Part shown: positions 14,374 to 22,212 of the stretch, one piece after another
How positions within the stretch are numbered: position 1 is the first letter of the stretch
How the letters are laid out: each line of letters starts with the position of its first letter
Origin: Planctomycetales bacterium
Lineage (GTDB): Bacteria > Planctomycetota > Planctomycetia > Pirellulales > Pirellulaceae
NCBI GenBank assembly: GCA_020426845.1
Contig: JAGQPF010000376.1
Coordinates: 1 to 32,373 of the forward strand
Direction of reading: 5' to 3'
Length of the DNA: 32,373 bases
The notes under the pieces: model-generated
The model's database searches: none
The model's input: only the letters and a program-made list of their open reading frames with translations
Told to the model about the DNA's origin: nothing
Position numbers and translations under genes: made by a program

Positions 14374-16205
14374 GCCCAGCCTCGCTGAATCCACTGAATC
14401 AGCGGCCGCAGCGTGATCCACCACACGCGACGCGGACCGGCGTTGATGCGGACGACGCCACGCATTCCGGCGGGCGCCCAGTCTTGCGGCGCGTCAAACT
14501 CCGCCTCGGCCAGCACCACGGTGGCGCCTTCGATCGGCTCGGCGGCGCGGTGAACTCGAGTGACTCGGCATGCGGCGGCGCGAGCGGGGTCGGCCAACGG
14601 CACGAAGCGGGCCGGCATGTCGGCGTCGATCTCTGTCGCCAGTCGCTCGGGAATGTGAATTTCAACTCGGCTTAGTCCGTCGCCGACTTCGACCAGCGGA
14701 GCGCCATGGGCAACTCGCTGACCGACTCGCTGCTCCCAATCGCCACGGAGCACGACACCGTTGACGGTCGAACGCACCTCGGCCTGCTCGATCCGCTGCT
14801 CGGCCACTGCCAACTGTGCGGCGAGCGCCTCTGCCTGCGCCGAGATCAACGCGGCCAATTCGCTTTGGCGGTCGCCCAGCCGTTGGCTGATTTCCATCTG
14901 CTTGGCCACTAGCTCGGATTGCAGCCGTTCGCGTTCCAAGGTGAGCTCGCGAGTGTCGAGACGCGCGATCGGCTGACCGGCTTGCACGGCGTCTCCGGGG
15001 CGGACGAGCAGCTCCATCAGCACCCCATCGAACGGCGCGGCGACGACGCGCGCGTTGCCCGGGGCCAGCTCGCCGTCACAGCGGACTTGAAAGCTCAGGG
15101 TCCCGAAGCAGAACCACAGCAGAGCGGTTGTCACGGCGATCGCCAGCACGCGTCGGGCATTGGCCGAGCCGGGAAGCGACTGACGCGCTTTGGTCAGCAA
15201 TTTCGCGGAGCCCCCCGCTGAGTCGAGCCGCTTCAGCAGATGAATGGCCGGCGAGAACGATCCAGCCATCTGCTGAATCTCCGCGACCTCCGCGGCGTCA
15301 TAGGCCTGATCCGACTCGCGCTCGAAAGTGGCGACGGCGGTGCACTCGTTGTCCACCATGAGCGGCACGGAAAGCACTGCGGCGCCGCACTCGTTGCGAT
15401 ACTGCAGGTGCAGGCGAGGGGCGTTGGGAGTTTCGTTGTCGGCACAGATCGGCGCCGCGGCGTCCAAGCACTCTCCCATCGCTTGGCGCAGCAGCGACAC
15501 GCGGGGGCTCGCGGCCGAGAAGCGATCCAGGCCCGAGATCGCCTCCAGTTGCACTTGGTTCTGCTTGACGACGCCCAGCGTCACCTGTTGCATTTGCAGC
15601 CGCTGGGCGAGGCTGTTGACAAGCGAGAAGGCGAGCTCCTTGGTCGACTCGTATTTCGAGGCCCGCTCGAGAGCCCGTTGCACGTTGCTGGCAGGAGCGA
15701 GCTGCGTCTCGTTGGCGGCCCGCAGGCTCATCATCAGCGCGGCAAAAGACTGCAGCTCGCGCAACAACTGCGACGGTGAAACACGGCCTTCGCGAACCGC
15801 CACCAGCATGGCGCCGGCTTGGCCGCCGCGAGCGTGGTCCAACGGCGCCGTCAGCAGCAACAAACGAGCGTCCTTCAGTTCACGGACCGAAGGCTGGCGC
15901 GACGAGCCGGTGTCAAGCAGCAACGCCTGCAGCGCGGAGAGAATGTCGTCTGCCCCGCTATTAGTCTCGATCTGCTGCAACTCGAGCACGCGGCCGCCGG
16001 AGCGAACGTCCAGCAATACGATCGGCGCATCGAGCCAGCCGCTGACCAGCGCCATCGCGTGGCGATAATAGTCGCTGTCGTCGCGCCGCTCGCGAGCCGC
16101 CTCGGTAAGCAGCGCTGCGATGTCGCGCGCAGAACTGGCGATCTGGCCCGGTGGTCCGGTCGGTCCGGTCGATGACGCTGCGGGCATGGTGCGAGCGGTT
16201 GTCAT
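14370..16205 (-). CDS. GAF-domain HlyD-type membrane-fusion protein
   Basis: A 611-residue adaptor with an N-terminal cytoplasmic sensor-like part. Residues about 40-150 and 190-330 resemble GAF domains (the second around LQRLQMQQVTLGVVKQNQVQLEAISGL read in pieces, and CGAAVLSVPLMVDNECTAVATFE). One membrane helix follows (RVLAIAVTTALLWFCFGTL, about 355-375). The periplasmic region has lipoyl halves VAAPFDGVLMELLVRPGDAV and VRSTVNGVVLRGDWEQRVGQ around a coiled-coil hairpin, then a beta-barrel. Combining a GAF sensor with an export adaptor suggests that a cytoplasmic signal gates export; this is inference. It starts 14 bases after the PilZ gene and overlaps the M50 gene by four bases, so the three are surely one operon. 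Confidence 0.87.
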   Translation of the reverse strand: MTTARTMPAASSTGPTGPPGQIASSARDIAALLTEAARERRDDSDYYRHAMALVSGWLDAPIVLLDVRSGGRVLELQQIETNSGADDILSALQALLLDTGSSRQPSVRELKDARLLLLTAPLDHARGGQAGAMLVAVREGRVSPSQLLRELQSFAALMMSLRAANETQLAPASNVQRALERASKYESTKELAFSLVNSLAQRLQMQQVTLGVVKQNQVQLEAISGLDRFSAASPRVSLLRQAMGECLDAAAPICADNETPNAPRLHLQYRNECGAAVLSVPLMVDNECTAVATFERESDQAYDAAEVAEIQQMAGSFSPAIHLLKRLDSAGGSAKLLTKARQSLPGSANARRVLAIAVTTALLWFCFGTLSFQVRCDGELAPGNARVVAAPFDGVLMELLVRPGDAVQAGQPIARLDTRELTLERERLQSELVAKQMEISQRLGDRQSELAALISAQAEALAAQLAVAEQRIEQAEVRSTVNGVVLRGDWEQRVGQRVAHGAPLVEVGDGLSRVEIHIPERLATEIDADMPARFVPLADPARAAACRVTRVHRAAEPIEGATVVLAEAEFDAPQDWAPAGMRGVVRINAGPRRVWWITLRPLIQWIQRGWA

Positions 16206-16219
16206 GATGTAATGAGCAC

Positions 16220-16633
16220 TTAGACCATTTCGGACAGGTCATGGTGCGAGCCATCGGCGACCTGGACGGGGACAAAGAATGCAAAGCCAGCGTCGTAGAT
16301 GTCTTCCCGCAACATGCGGCAGCGGCAACAGCGCGCGTATTGCTTGCCCAATTGGGTGGACGAGTCAAACTCCAGCCAATAGACATTTCCCACGATCGGA
16401 GGCAGCGTGGAAACGATGCGGCAGCCGGTGTTCGAGGCGTTTTGACAAACGCCCTCCAAGCGGTGGCCCGGTCGATCCACCGGGTTGGCAGGGAGGATCG
16501 ATACTTTCGATCGCAATTGCTGCCGCGGCGCGCCACGCTGGGTGGATTGTGCGGTGGCCTCCAGCTCCAACAGAGCATCGAAAACCGTTTTGACGTCATC
16601 CATTTCGGTGTATTGATCGGTGCGTTGATTCAT
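16220..16633 (-). CDS. PilZ-domain protein, likely c-di-GMP receptor
   Basis: A cytoplasmic protein of 137 residues and the first gene of the export operon. It shows both halves of the PilZ ligand motif: RQQLR (RxxxR) about residue 40 and NASNTG (the [D/N]xSxxG turn) about 65-70. These are followed by beta strands and a CCRCRMLRE segment ending GFAFFVPVQV. PilZ domains bind cyclic di-GMP and pass the signal to partner proteins. I chose the ATG at 16633 because GGAG lies six bases upstream; an ATG at 16645 is also possible. The long open frame to 16945 runs through repeat DNA. Its position suggests control of the adaptor proteins encoded just downstream. Confidence 0.8.
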   Translation of the reverse strand: MNQRTDQYTEMDDVKTVFDALLELEATAQSTQRGAPRQQLRSKVSILPANPVDRPGHRLEGVCQNASNTGCRIVSTLPPIVGNVYWLEFDSSTQLGKQYARCCRCRMLREDIYDAGFAFFVPVQVADGSHHDLSEMV

Positions 16634-16849
16634 TGGATGCTCCATGGCAGGGAAGTGGAGCGCAAACTGGCGCCCCCGCGCAGTCGATGCGCAACAAACC
16701 ATAGCTTGCAGTTGCGGCGCTGCTTGCGGCGTCGGTGGACCGGCCTCCCTGTTTGGTTGTGCGCGCGATTTTGCGCAATCCGAATAGTCGCCACGGCAGG
16801 CGTTGCCCGCAAAGTTTGCCAAACTGTCGAGATACACCGGATTCCCGAT

Positions 16850-16890
16850 GCGATCCCTCGCTAACGCTTCGGGTTTCCTTGCTGAGCCGA
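16850..16890. repeat. Planctomycete-type dispersed repeat fragment
   Basis: The minus strand reads ACCCGAAGCGTTAGCGAGGG around 16860-16880, with translation ...TRSVSEGS... in one frame. I recognise this motif as a very common intergenic element in planctomycete genomes. It lies in the 479-base spacer between the divergent PilZ and TolC genes (16634-17112), where I could find no convincing promoter. Confidence 0.5.
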
Positions 16891-17047
16891 TAGTGACGTG
16901 CGCCCCAGTTCGGGTTGTGACGATCGCAATGCCCGTGACAGCCATGGCAGGTTGATGTCGTCAAAACCCTCGCAATGATCCCACAGCCGAGCGCGCAATC
17001 AGGCGATACGGAAGAGGTGGATTCATCCCGCCAACCCGACCATCGGA

Positions 17048-17071
17048 CCTCACAAGGGTCGCCTGCGATGG
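17048..17071 (-). repeat. Palindromic 45-base element, inverted partial copy upstream of the TolC-like gene
   Basis: On the minus strand the 24-base core running from CCATCGCAGG to TTGTGAGG is identical to the copies at 17400-17444 and 29699-29743, while the outer arms have drifted. It lies 42 bases ahead of the chosen TolC start. It includes an ATG on the plus strand that could mislead start calling. Confidence 0.85.
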
Positions 17072-17112
17072 CGGACCGGCCGGGTCCTTTCTTCGCGCCG
17101 TACATCGTGTCC

Positions 17113-19137
17113 ATGGAACGACCCGTGCACCGTCTGGAATTGCCCTGCACGAAAGTGCCCGGGGGGTTCTGCGCGCTGATGGCCACGATCGCACTGGCGC
17201 TTTTCCATGCCAATGACGGGTTGGCGCAACCGCCACTGTCCCAGTCACCTCCAGCGTGGGTTGAGTCGCTGCCGACGCTTCCCGATCTGCCATTGCCGGC
17301 CCCGGCGGCTGATGGTCGCTCGCCTGCTTTTCCCGAGCATCCGGGGATTCAAACGATCGGGCCTCCATCGCAGGCGCCCCTTGTGAGGCCCGGTGGACCG
17401 ATCGGGCCTCCATCGCAGGCGACCCTTGTGAGGCCCGGTGGACCGGCTCAATCCGATCGATCGAGTTCCGCGGGTGCTTCGCCTCGGGCGATGGCTCGTG
17501 GCGCTGTGCTGCCCTGGGCCGATCCGCGCCAGCAACAGGCTCTACCGGAGATGGCCGCGCCGACGGCTCAACAACGTGGTGCGGCGGAACCTGCGCCCAA
17601 CTCCGCGGCTCCCTTGCCGGATGCTGCCCGGCCCAAGCCCGAGGACTGGCAAGCCCGAGCCGTGTCGCCCGAATCATGGTGGCTGGGCGCGATCGGCGCT
17701 CCGCTGTTTTCCTCGCATGCCGTTCCGCTGTCCGCTCAATCGCTGGTGATGCAAACGCTGCAGCATTCGTTTCAGATACGCGTCGACGCGGCCACGCCGC
17801 GACTGGAACAGACGCGAATTGTCGAAGCCGCCGCGGAGTTCGACTGGAACGCGCTGGTGACAGGAACCTGGCGAGACACGTCCGATCCCGTTGGCAGTCT
17901 GCTCGACACGAACGGAGCGAGGTTCCGCCGCGAGCACTACCTGACGGAGGCTGGCTTGCGCCGCCGCAACCTGCAGGGCGGCGACTTGTCGGTGACGCAG
18001 AACCTCGGCTACGAGAACACGAACTCCCAATTCTTTTCGCCGCCCCATCAGGGGCAGACGCAGCTGCTGTTGCGCTACGATCAGCCGCTCTTGCGCGGGC
18101 GCGGGACGTTGGTCAATCGCAGCACGATTGTGCTTGCTGAACTGGAGACGTCACGCGCGGACGGCGAGTTCCTGTCGCGGCTTCAACAGCGACTGCGGGA
18201 TGTGGTGGCAACCTACTGGGATCTCTATGTGGCTCGCGGCGAGCTGGTCATTCAGCAACGGTTAGTGATGCAGGCCGAGCGAGTTTCGGATCAGCTCCGG
18301 TTGCGGGAGAACGTCGACGGCTCGGTCGAGCAATTGTTGCGCGCGGGCGGCGCCGTCGAGTCGCGTCGAGGCGACCTGCTGAATGCGCGCCGAGCGGTGT
18401 TGGATCTGCAGGCCCGGCTCCGCAATCTGGTGAACAGCCCCGAGCTGAGTCAGTGCGAGACGACCGAGTTCTTGATCACGGACGAGCCAGCGCGCGAGTT
18501 GGTGCCGTCCAACCAAAGCGGGGCGTTTGCCATGGCGATGAGCAATCGGCCGGACTTCGCCGCGGCGATGCAGGAGCTGCGGCAGGCTGCGGTGCGCAAC
18601 CAGGTTGCCGACAACGACCTGCTGCCCGATCTCAAGCTGGTGCTGGAGTCCTATGTGAAGGGGCTGCGCGGCGAAAGCGACATCGCCGACGCGTTTGCAG
18701 CCCAATTCAAGGAGGGCGAGCCGTCGTACTCGGTCGGATTCCAATGGCAAGCTGCACTGGGACGCCGCGCGGATCGGGCTGCCAAGCTCCGGGCCAGTCT
18801 CGAGGTCGCGCAGGCACAGGACCGACTGCAAGTGCAGACCGAACAAATCTGGCTCGAAGTAGGCAACGCCGTGCGGCAACTGCATACTGCGTATCAGCGC
18901 GTCGCCCGCCAACGCTCGGCGATGCTGCAATTCTCGCGGGAGCTGCACCTGCTGACGAAGCGCCGCGAGTTGCTGCCGCCCCGGGGGCAGAACGGCAGCC
19001 TGCTGCTGACGGATCTGCTGAATTCGCAAGACCGGCTGGCCGACGCCGAGCGGCGTTACCTCCGCAGCCGCGCCGATTATGCGTTGGCGCTGATTGAGCT
19101 CCAGCGATCGATGGGCACGCTGACGGCGACGAGATGA
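17113..19137 (+). CDS. TolC-family outer-membrane channel protein
   Basis: A secreted outer-membrane factor of about 674 residues that would form the exit duct for the adaptors encoded divergently. The N terminus has a signal-like segment (GGFCALMATIALALFHAN, ending near DGLAQ). A long Pro/Ala-rich stretch follows (about 40-190) containing two in-frame tandem copies of the 45-base palindromic element. The OEP domains come after: repeated amphipathic helices with LRDVVATYWDLYVARGELVI, RRAVLDLQARLRNLVN, SNRPDFAAAMQELRQAAV, and the C-terminal helix ending LADAERRYLRSRADYALALI. The start at 17113 is the first ATG after the inverted repeat. ATGs at 16975, 17068 and 17179 are alternatives, and none has a strong ribosome site. 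Confidence 0.87.
   Translation: MERPVHRLELPCTKVPGGFCALMATIALALFHANDGLAQPPLSQSPPAWVESLPTLPDLPLPAPAADGRSPAFPEHPGIQTIGPPSQAPLVRPGGPIGPPSQATLVRPGGPAQSDRSSSAGASPRAMARGAVLPWADPRQQQALPEMAAPTAQQRGAAEPAPNSAAPLPDAARPKPEDWQARAVSPESWWLGAIGAPLFSSHAVPLSAQSLVMQTLQHSFQIRVDAATPRLEQTRIVEAAAEFDWNALVTGTWRDTSDPVGSLLDTNGARFRREHYLTEAGLRRRNLQGGDLSVTQNLGYENTNSQFFSPPHQGQTQLLLRYDQPLLRGRGTLVNRSTIVLAELETSRADGEFLSRLQQRLRDVVATYWDLYVARGELVIQQRLVMQAERVSDQLRLRENVDGSVEQLLRAGGAVESRRGDLLNARRAVLDLQARLRNLVNSPELSQCETTEFLITDEPARELVPSNQSGAFAMAMSNRPDFAAAMQELRQAAVRNQVADNDLLPDLKLVLESYVKGLRGESDIADAFAAQFKEGEPSYSVGFQWQAALGRRADRAAKLRASLEVAQAQDRLQVQTEQIWLEVGNAVRQLHTAYQRVARQRSAMLQFSRELHLLTKRRELLPPRGQNGSLLLTDLLNSQDRLADAERRYLRSRADYALALIELQRSMGTLTATR
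17355..17444 (+). repeat. Palindromic 45-base element, two in-frame tandem copies inside the TolC-like gene
   Basis: Two adjacent 45-base units (17355-17399 and 17400-17444) differ at one base. Each holds inverted arms CGGGCCTC / GAGGCCCG around a nested TCGC-AG-GCGA, and each adds exactly 15 codons (IGPPSQA(P/T)LVRPGGP and neighbours) in the proline-rich segment. The second unit is identical to the intergenic copy at 29699-29743. Confidence 0.95.
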
Positions 19138-19147
19138 GCGTGCGCGT

Positions 19148-19229
19148 CGCGTCGTGGCGCAGGCTGCCAGCCTGCAACCGGCGGCCAAAACCGCGATAAA
19201 CACAGGCTGGCAGCCTGTGACACGACGCG
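19148..19229. repeat. Long imperfect inverted repeat (27-base arms) after the TolC-like gene
   Basis: The arms 19148-19174 and 19203-19229 are complementary at 25 of 27 positions and enclose 28 bases. Each arm contains its own palindrome, CAGGCTG-C-CAGCCTG or CAGGCTG-G-CAGCCTG, so a cruciform can form. It starts 11 bases after the TolC stop and could end that transcript. I recall similar CAGGCTGGCAGCCTGTG elements as a common planctomycete repeat. Confidence 0.9.
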
Positions 19230-19265
19230 GCGAGCCAAAACACGGCACTTCCCGGTCGAGATGGG

Positions 19266-19271
19266 TATACT
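19266..19271 (+). promoter_or_regulatory. Possible -10 box for the SMP-30-like gene
   Basis: TATACT (19266-19271) matches the -10 consensus at five of six bases and lies 72 bases ahead of the start codon, after the inverted repeat. No good -35 box is present at the expected distance, so this is tentative. Confidence 0.25.
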
Positions 19272-19343
19272 GAGAGAACCCGCAGCGGGCGGTGTTTTGA
19301 TTGTGAATTCTCAGCCCCAAACAGCACGACCACGGAGACTTGG

Positions 19344-20399
19344 ATGAGTCGCGCTCATCTCCACCGTAGCCGCCCGCTTTGGTCGCGCCGACGGTTTCAG
19401 CTACAGGGCCTGAGTGCTCTGGGAGCGGCCGTCTTCGGGAGCCTGCTCCCCGCCGCCCGGGCGGAGGCCGCCGACGAGGCCACCGGTGTGGCTGACGGGG
19501 CCGAACGCTATGTCGGGCTCGAGACCGACAAGCACCTGGGGCCGGTCGAGGTCGTGGCGGACGTCGCCTCGATGGGAGACGAACAGACGTTCACGGAGGG
19601 CCCGGCCGTCGCGCCCGACGGCACTGTCTACTTCACGAACGTCGCGGCGGAAAAGATCTATCGCTGGCGCGGCGGCGGCAAGCTGGAGTTGTTTCGCGAG
19701 CGAACCAACAAGGCAAACGGGCTGTTGTTCGATCCCCGCGGCCGGCTGCTCGTGTGCGAGGGCGGCGCAGGCTGCGTGACGCGATTGGATTTGGAGTCCG
19801 GCAAGCGAGAGGTGCTGGCCGACGCGTTCGAGGGCAAGCCGTTGGCGGCGCCGAATGATCTCGTGCTGACAAAGCATGGTCAGCTGTTCTTCTCGTCGCG
19901 ACCCGGCAGTGAGCAAACCAATCCCAACGCCGTCTATCGGCTCGATCCGGACGGGACGCTTCACCAGCTGTTGAAGTCCCCCGAGGTCCACATGCCCAAC
20001 GGGATGGGCGTCTCGCCCGATGGGCGCACGTTCTATCTGATCGAAGCGCATCCGGACGAGGGCCGACATCGTGACGTGCGCGCATTTGCGCTGGACGACC
20101 GCGGCCAGCTCAGCCAGCAGCGCGTCTTGGTGAATTTCTATCCCGGCCGCAGCGGCGACGGCATGTGCGTCGCCCGCGACGGGCGTCTGTTGATCGCCGC
20201 GGGCTTGCATGCGCGGCGAAACACGAGCGAGACGCTCGACACGCGTCCAGGCATTCATGTAATCTCGCCGCAGGGCGTTTGGCTAGGCTGGCGAGAGACA
20301 CCCGAGGACACGCTCACCAATTGTGCAGTGGATGACCAGCGTGGCTGGCTGTACGCGACATGTCGTGGCAAGTTGCTGCGGATGAAGCTGCATTCGTAA
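19344..20399 (+). CDS. Tat-exported SMP-30/gluconolactonase-like protein
   Basis: A 351-residue beta-propeller of the SMP-30/gluconolaconase/LRE family, which hydrolyses sugar lactones or related esters using one bound divalent metal. The N terminus carries a twin-arginine signal: SRRRFQL followed by LSALGAAVFGSLLPAARAEA, so the folded protein is exported. Blade motifs include GPAVAPDGTVYFTNV, NGLLFDPRGRLLVCEGG, APNDLVLTKHGQLFF, MPNGMGVSPDGRTFYLIEA and GDGMCVARDGRLLIAAG. Glu, Asn and Asp residues in these positions are the usual metal ligands. GGAG lies six bases ahead of the ATG, a good ribosome site. The substrate cannot be told from sequence. The next gene follows 33 bases downstream on the same strand. 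Confidence 0.9.
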   Translation: MSRAHLHRSRPLWSRRRFQLQGLSALGAAVFGSLLPAARAEAADEATGVADGAERYVGLETDKHLGPVEVVADVASMGDEQTFTEGPAVAPDGTVYFTNVAAEKIYRWRGGGKLELFRERTNKANGLLFDPRGRLLVCEGGAGCVTRLDLESGKREVLADAFEGKPLAAPNDLVLTKHGQLFFSSRPGSEQTNPNAVYRLDPDGTLHQLLKSPEVHMPNGMGVSPDGRTFYLIEAHPDEGRHRDVRAFALDDRGQLSQQRVLVNFYPGRSGDGMCVARDGRLLIAAGLHARRNTSETLDTRPGIHVISPQGVWLGWRETPEDTLTNCAVDDQRGWLYATCRGKLLRMKLHS

Positions 20400-20432
20400 T
20401 CCAGTGTGTACGGTGAGTGACAGGAATTTGAC

Positions 20433-21740
20433 ATGAAGTGGTCGGAGCGCATCCAAAACGCCTCCATCTGGCTGATGGCTCTCGTCGCGGTCGGTGGCTA
20501 CGCCTGCGGCCGTGGATCCGTGCTGGCCGCCGACGGCGCCCTGGACTGGGTGCCGGTGATGCTGTTCGCCTCCGCCGCACTGGCGGTGTGCGACATGTTT
20601 TACGAACGCCGTTGGGCGCGGCCCGCGTCCGCGGCGATTCAGGCCAGCGCAGCAATCACCCTGCTCGGCATTTCCATTGTGGCAAGTTGGTCCCCGGGCG
20701 GGTGCTTGTTGGCGGCCTGTCTGCTCGCGGGAGCCGTGCTGACATGGCGCGACCGTCGCGAGCTGGCCGATCGCGACCAGGACGACGAGGACGAGGAGGC
20801 GATGCACTCCATCGTCCTGTTGATGCGCGAGTCGCGGTATTTGGACTCGGCCATTCTGCAGCGGCTGGCGTCCGATGCCTGGGGCGCGGAGGTCGAGATC
20901 GCCGACGAAGAGGACGAAGAGGGGCTCAGCGGGCTTGGCCTGCACCATGGCCAGTGGGGCGGACCGCGGCCGCCCGAGCCACAACGGCACGAGTCGCTGC
21001 CGACGTTGTTTGGCGACGAGTCTCCCTACATGTGCCTCTATTGGCCCGCGCTGCTGGCGATTCACAATACGCCAGCGCCCTATTTCGACAATGTAGCCGA
21101 TGTCCTGGAAGAAATTGACGACCAGCGCGTCGCACGAGCCGTTCGCGAGCACCACGCCTGGCTGTCGGTCGATTTGATTAGCTGGATGGACGACACCGAG
21201 CCGCGATTTGACGCGGTGGACCGGCTGATTGGGCAACTGTTGGCCGAACTGGCGGACGACGAGAATTGTCTCGCCGTGATCGACTTGACCAATGGCCGAA
21301 TCTATCCGTTTGATCCCCAGACTTGCGAGAAGCTCCGCGACCAAAGCCCGCGCCAGGCGTTGGCCGAGCCCTACTACGCTCCTGTGGTGGCAGTCGACGA
21401 CGAGGAGATGCGCCGCGCGGTGGATCAAGCGCGGAGACGCTGGCCCGAGTTTGTGGCAGCGTTCGAGAATCGCGGCGACGATGATCGCTTCAACGTCAAG
21501 GCGAAGTTTGTTGGCGACAACACCGTGGAGTACATCTGGGTCTCCGTCAATGCGATTGAGGCAAACACGATCTACGGCGAGCTGGGCAATGAGCCACTTC
21601 ATGTAGGCGGCAAGATCGGAGATCGCGTCCGCGTCGCCTTCGAGGACCTCAACGACTGGCTGCATGTCGACGCCCAAGGCGTTCGCTCGGGCGGCTTCAC
21701 GATCGAAGTGCTCTCACGTCGACGTCGGGACGATCATTAG
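20433..21740 (+). CDS. Membrane protein with C-terminal DUF2314 domain
   Basis: A 435-residue protein of unknown role. About four hydrophobic segments lie within the first 105 residues, then an acidic linker (RDQDDEDEEA). The middle region starts LLMRESRYLDSAILQRLA and includes PYMCLYWPALLAIHN. The last 95 residues match the DUF2314 (YegJ-like) pattern: FNVKAKFVGDNTVEYIWVSV, GELGNEPLHVGGKIGDRVRV and EDLNDWLHVD. DUF2314 proteins are often soluble, so a membrane-anchored form is less usual. AGGAA seven bases ahead of the ATG supports the start. It may be cotranscribed with the SMP-30-like gene, although no functional link is evident. Confidence 0.75.
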   Translation: MKWSERIQNASIWLMALVAVGGYACGRGSVLAADGALDWVPVMLFASAALAVCDMFYERRWARPASAAIQASAAITLLGISIVASWSPGGCLLAACLLAGAVLTWRDRRELADRDQDDEDEEAMHSIVLLMRESRYLDSAILQRLASDAWGAEVEIADEEDEEGLSGLGLHHGQWGGPRPPEPQRHESLPTLFGDESPYMCLYWPALLAIHNTPAPYFDNVADVLEEIDDQRVARAVREHHAWLSVDLISWMDDTEPRFDAVDRLIGQLLAELADDENCLAVIDLTNGRIYPFDPQTCEKLRDQSPRQALAEPYYAPVVAVDDEEMRRAVDQARRRWPEFVAAFENRGDDDRFNVKAKFVGDNTVEYIWVSVNAIEANTIYGELGNEPLHVGGKIGDRVRVAFEDLNDWLHVDAQGVRSGGFTIEVLSRRRRDDH

Positions 21741-21797
21741 TTTTGCGGAACCGCCAGTCCACTGCGGCGGCGAGTGAACGCAACCCATGATGTTTGT

Positions 21798-21817
21798 CCC
21801 TCCCCTGCGATGGAGGG
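21798..21817. terminator. Hairpin between convergent genes
   Basis: CCCTCC (21798-21803) pairs with GGAGGG (21812-21817) around an eight-base loop, in the 85-base gap between the convergent DUF2314 and MazG-like genes. No T-run follows on either strand. On the minus strand it includes CTCCATCGCAGG, a 12-base match to the core of the palindromic 45-base element, so it might be a decayed copy. Confidence 0.4.
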
Positions 21818-21825
21818 CCGAGCCG

Positions 21826-22212
21826 TCAGCGATAGCGGCCGCGAAACTGCTCGGCTGGGTATTTCAGGCGGTTCTTTGCCATCTTGTCGCGAAATGCGCC
21901 GGCCAGGTCGAGGTTCAGCTGATTGGCGAGCCCGAGCAAGTAACAGAGCACGTCGGCGATTTCCTCTCCCGCGGCGGCGACCGCTTCGGGGTCGCACGCG
22001 ACCTGGTTGGACTCTTCGTTGGTGAGCCATTGAAAGTGCTCCATCAACTCGCCCGCTTCAATGGTCAGCGACATGCTCAGGTTCTTCGGCGAGTGAAACT
22101 GTTGCCAGTCCCGTTCGGCGACAAACTCGCGAACGATCTCACGCAGTTCCGCGAGGGTCGTGTTCTTGTCGCCGTTGTTAGCGCTCGTGGTCGGCTTGTT
22201 CTGCTCGGTCAT
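21826..22212 (-). CDS. MazG-like nucleotide pyrophosphohydrolase
   Basis: A 128-residue all-alpha NTP pyrophosphatase of the MazG/RS21-C6 (dCTPase-like) group, which hydrolyses (deoxy)nucleoside triphosphates to monophosphates and PPi as a house-cleaning step. The metal-binding motifs are visible as EAGELMEHFQW and EEIADVLCYLLGLANQL (ExxE ... ExxD). FVAERDWQQFHSPKNLSMSL is the typical N-terminal helix region. The ATG at 22212 is chosen because the 48-base repeat begins at the very next base upstream and the longer frame to 22371 is repeat translation. No Shine-Dalgarno is visible, since the leader is made of repeat. Confidence 0.9.
   Translation of the reverse strand: MTEQNKPTTSANNGDKNTTLAELREIVREFVAERDWQQFHSPKNLSMSLTIEAGELMEHFQWLTNEESNQVACDPEAVAAAGEEIADVLCYLLGLANQLNLDLAGAFRDKMAKNRLKYPAEQFRGRYR

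Noticed and set aside
16646-16945. N-terminal extension of the PilZ protein
   Set aside because: The extra 100 residues translate intergenic DNA, including a dispersed planctomycete repeat; a GGAG site supports the start at 16633.
16975-17112. N-terminal extension of the TolC-like protein
   Set aside because: It runs through the inverted palindromic element and precedes, rather than contains, the signal-peptide-like segment.
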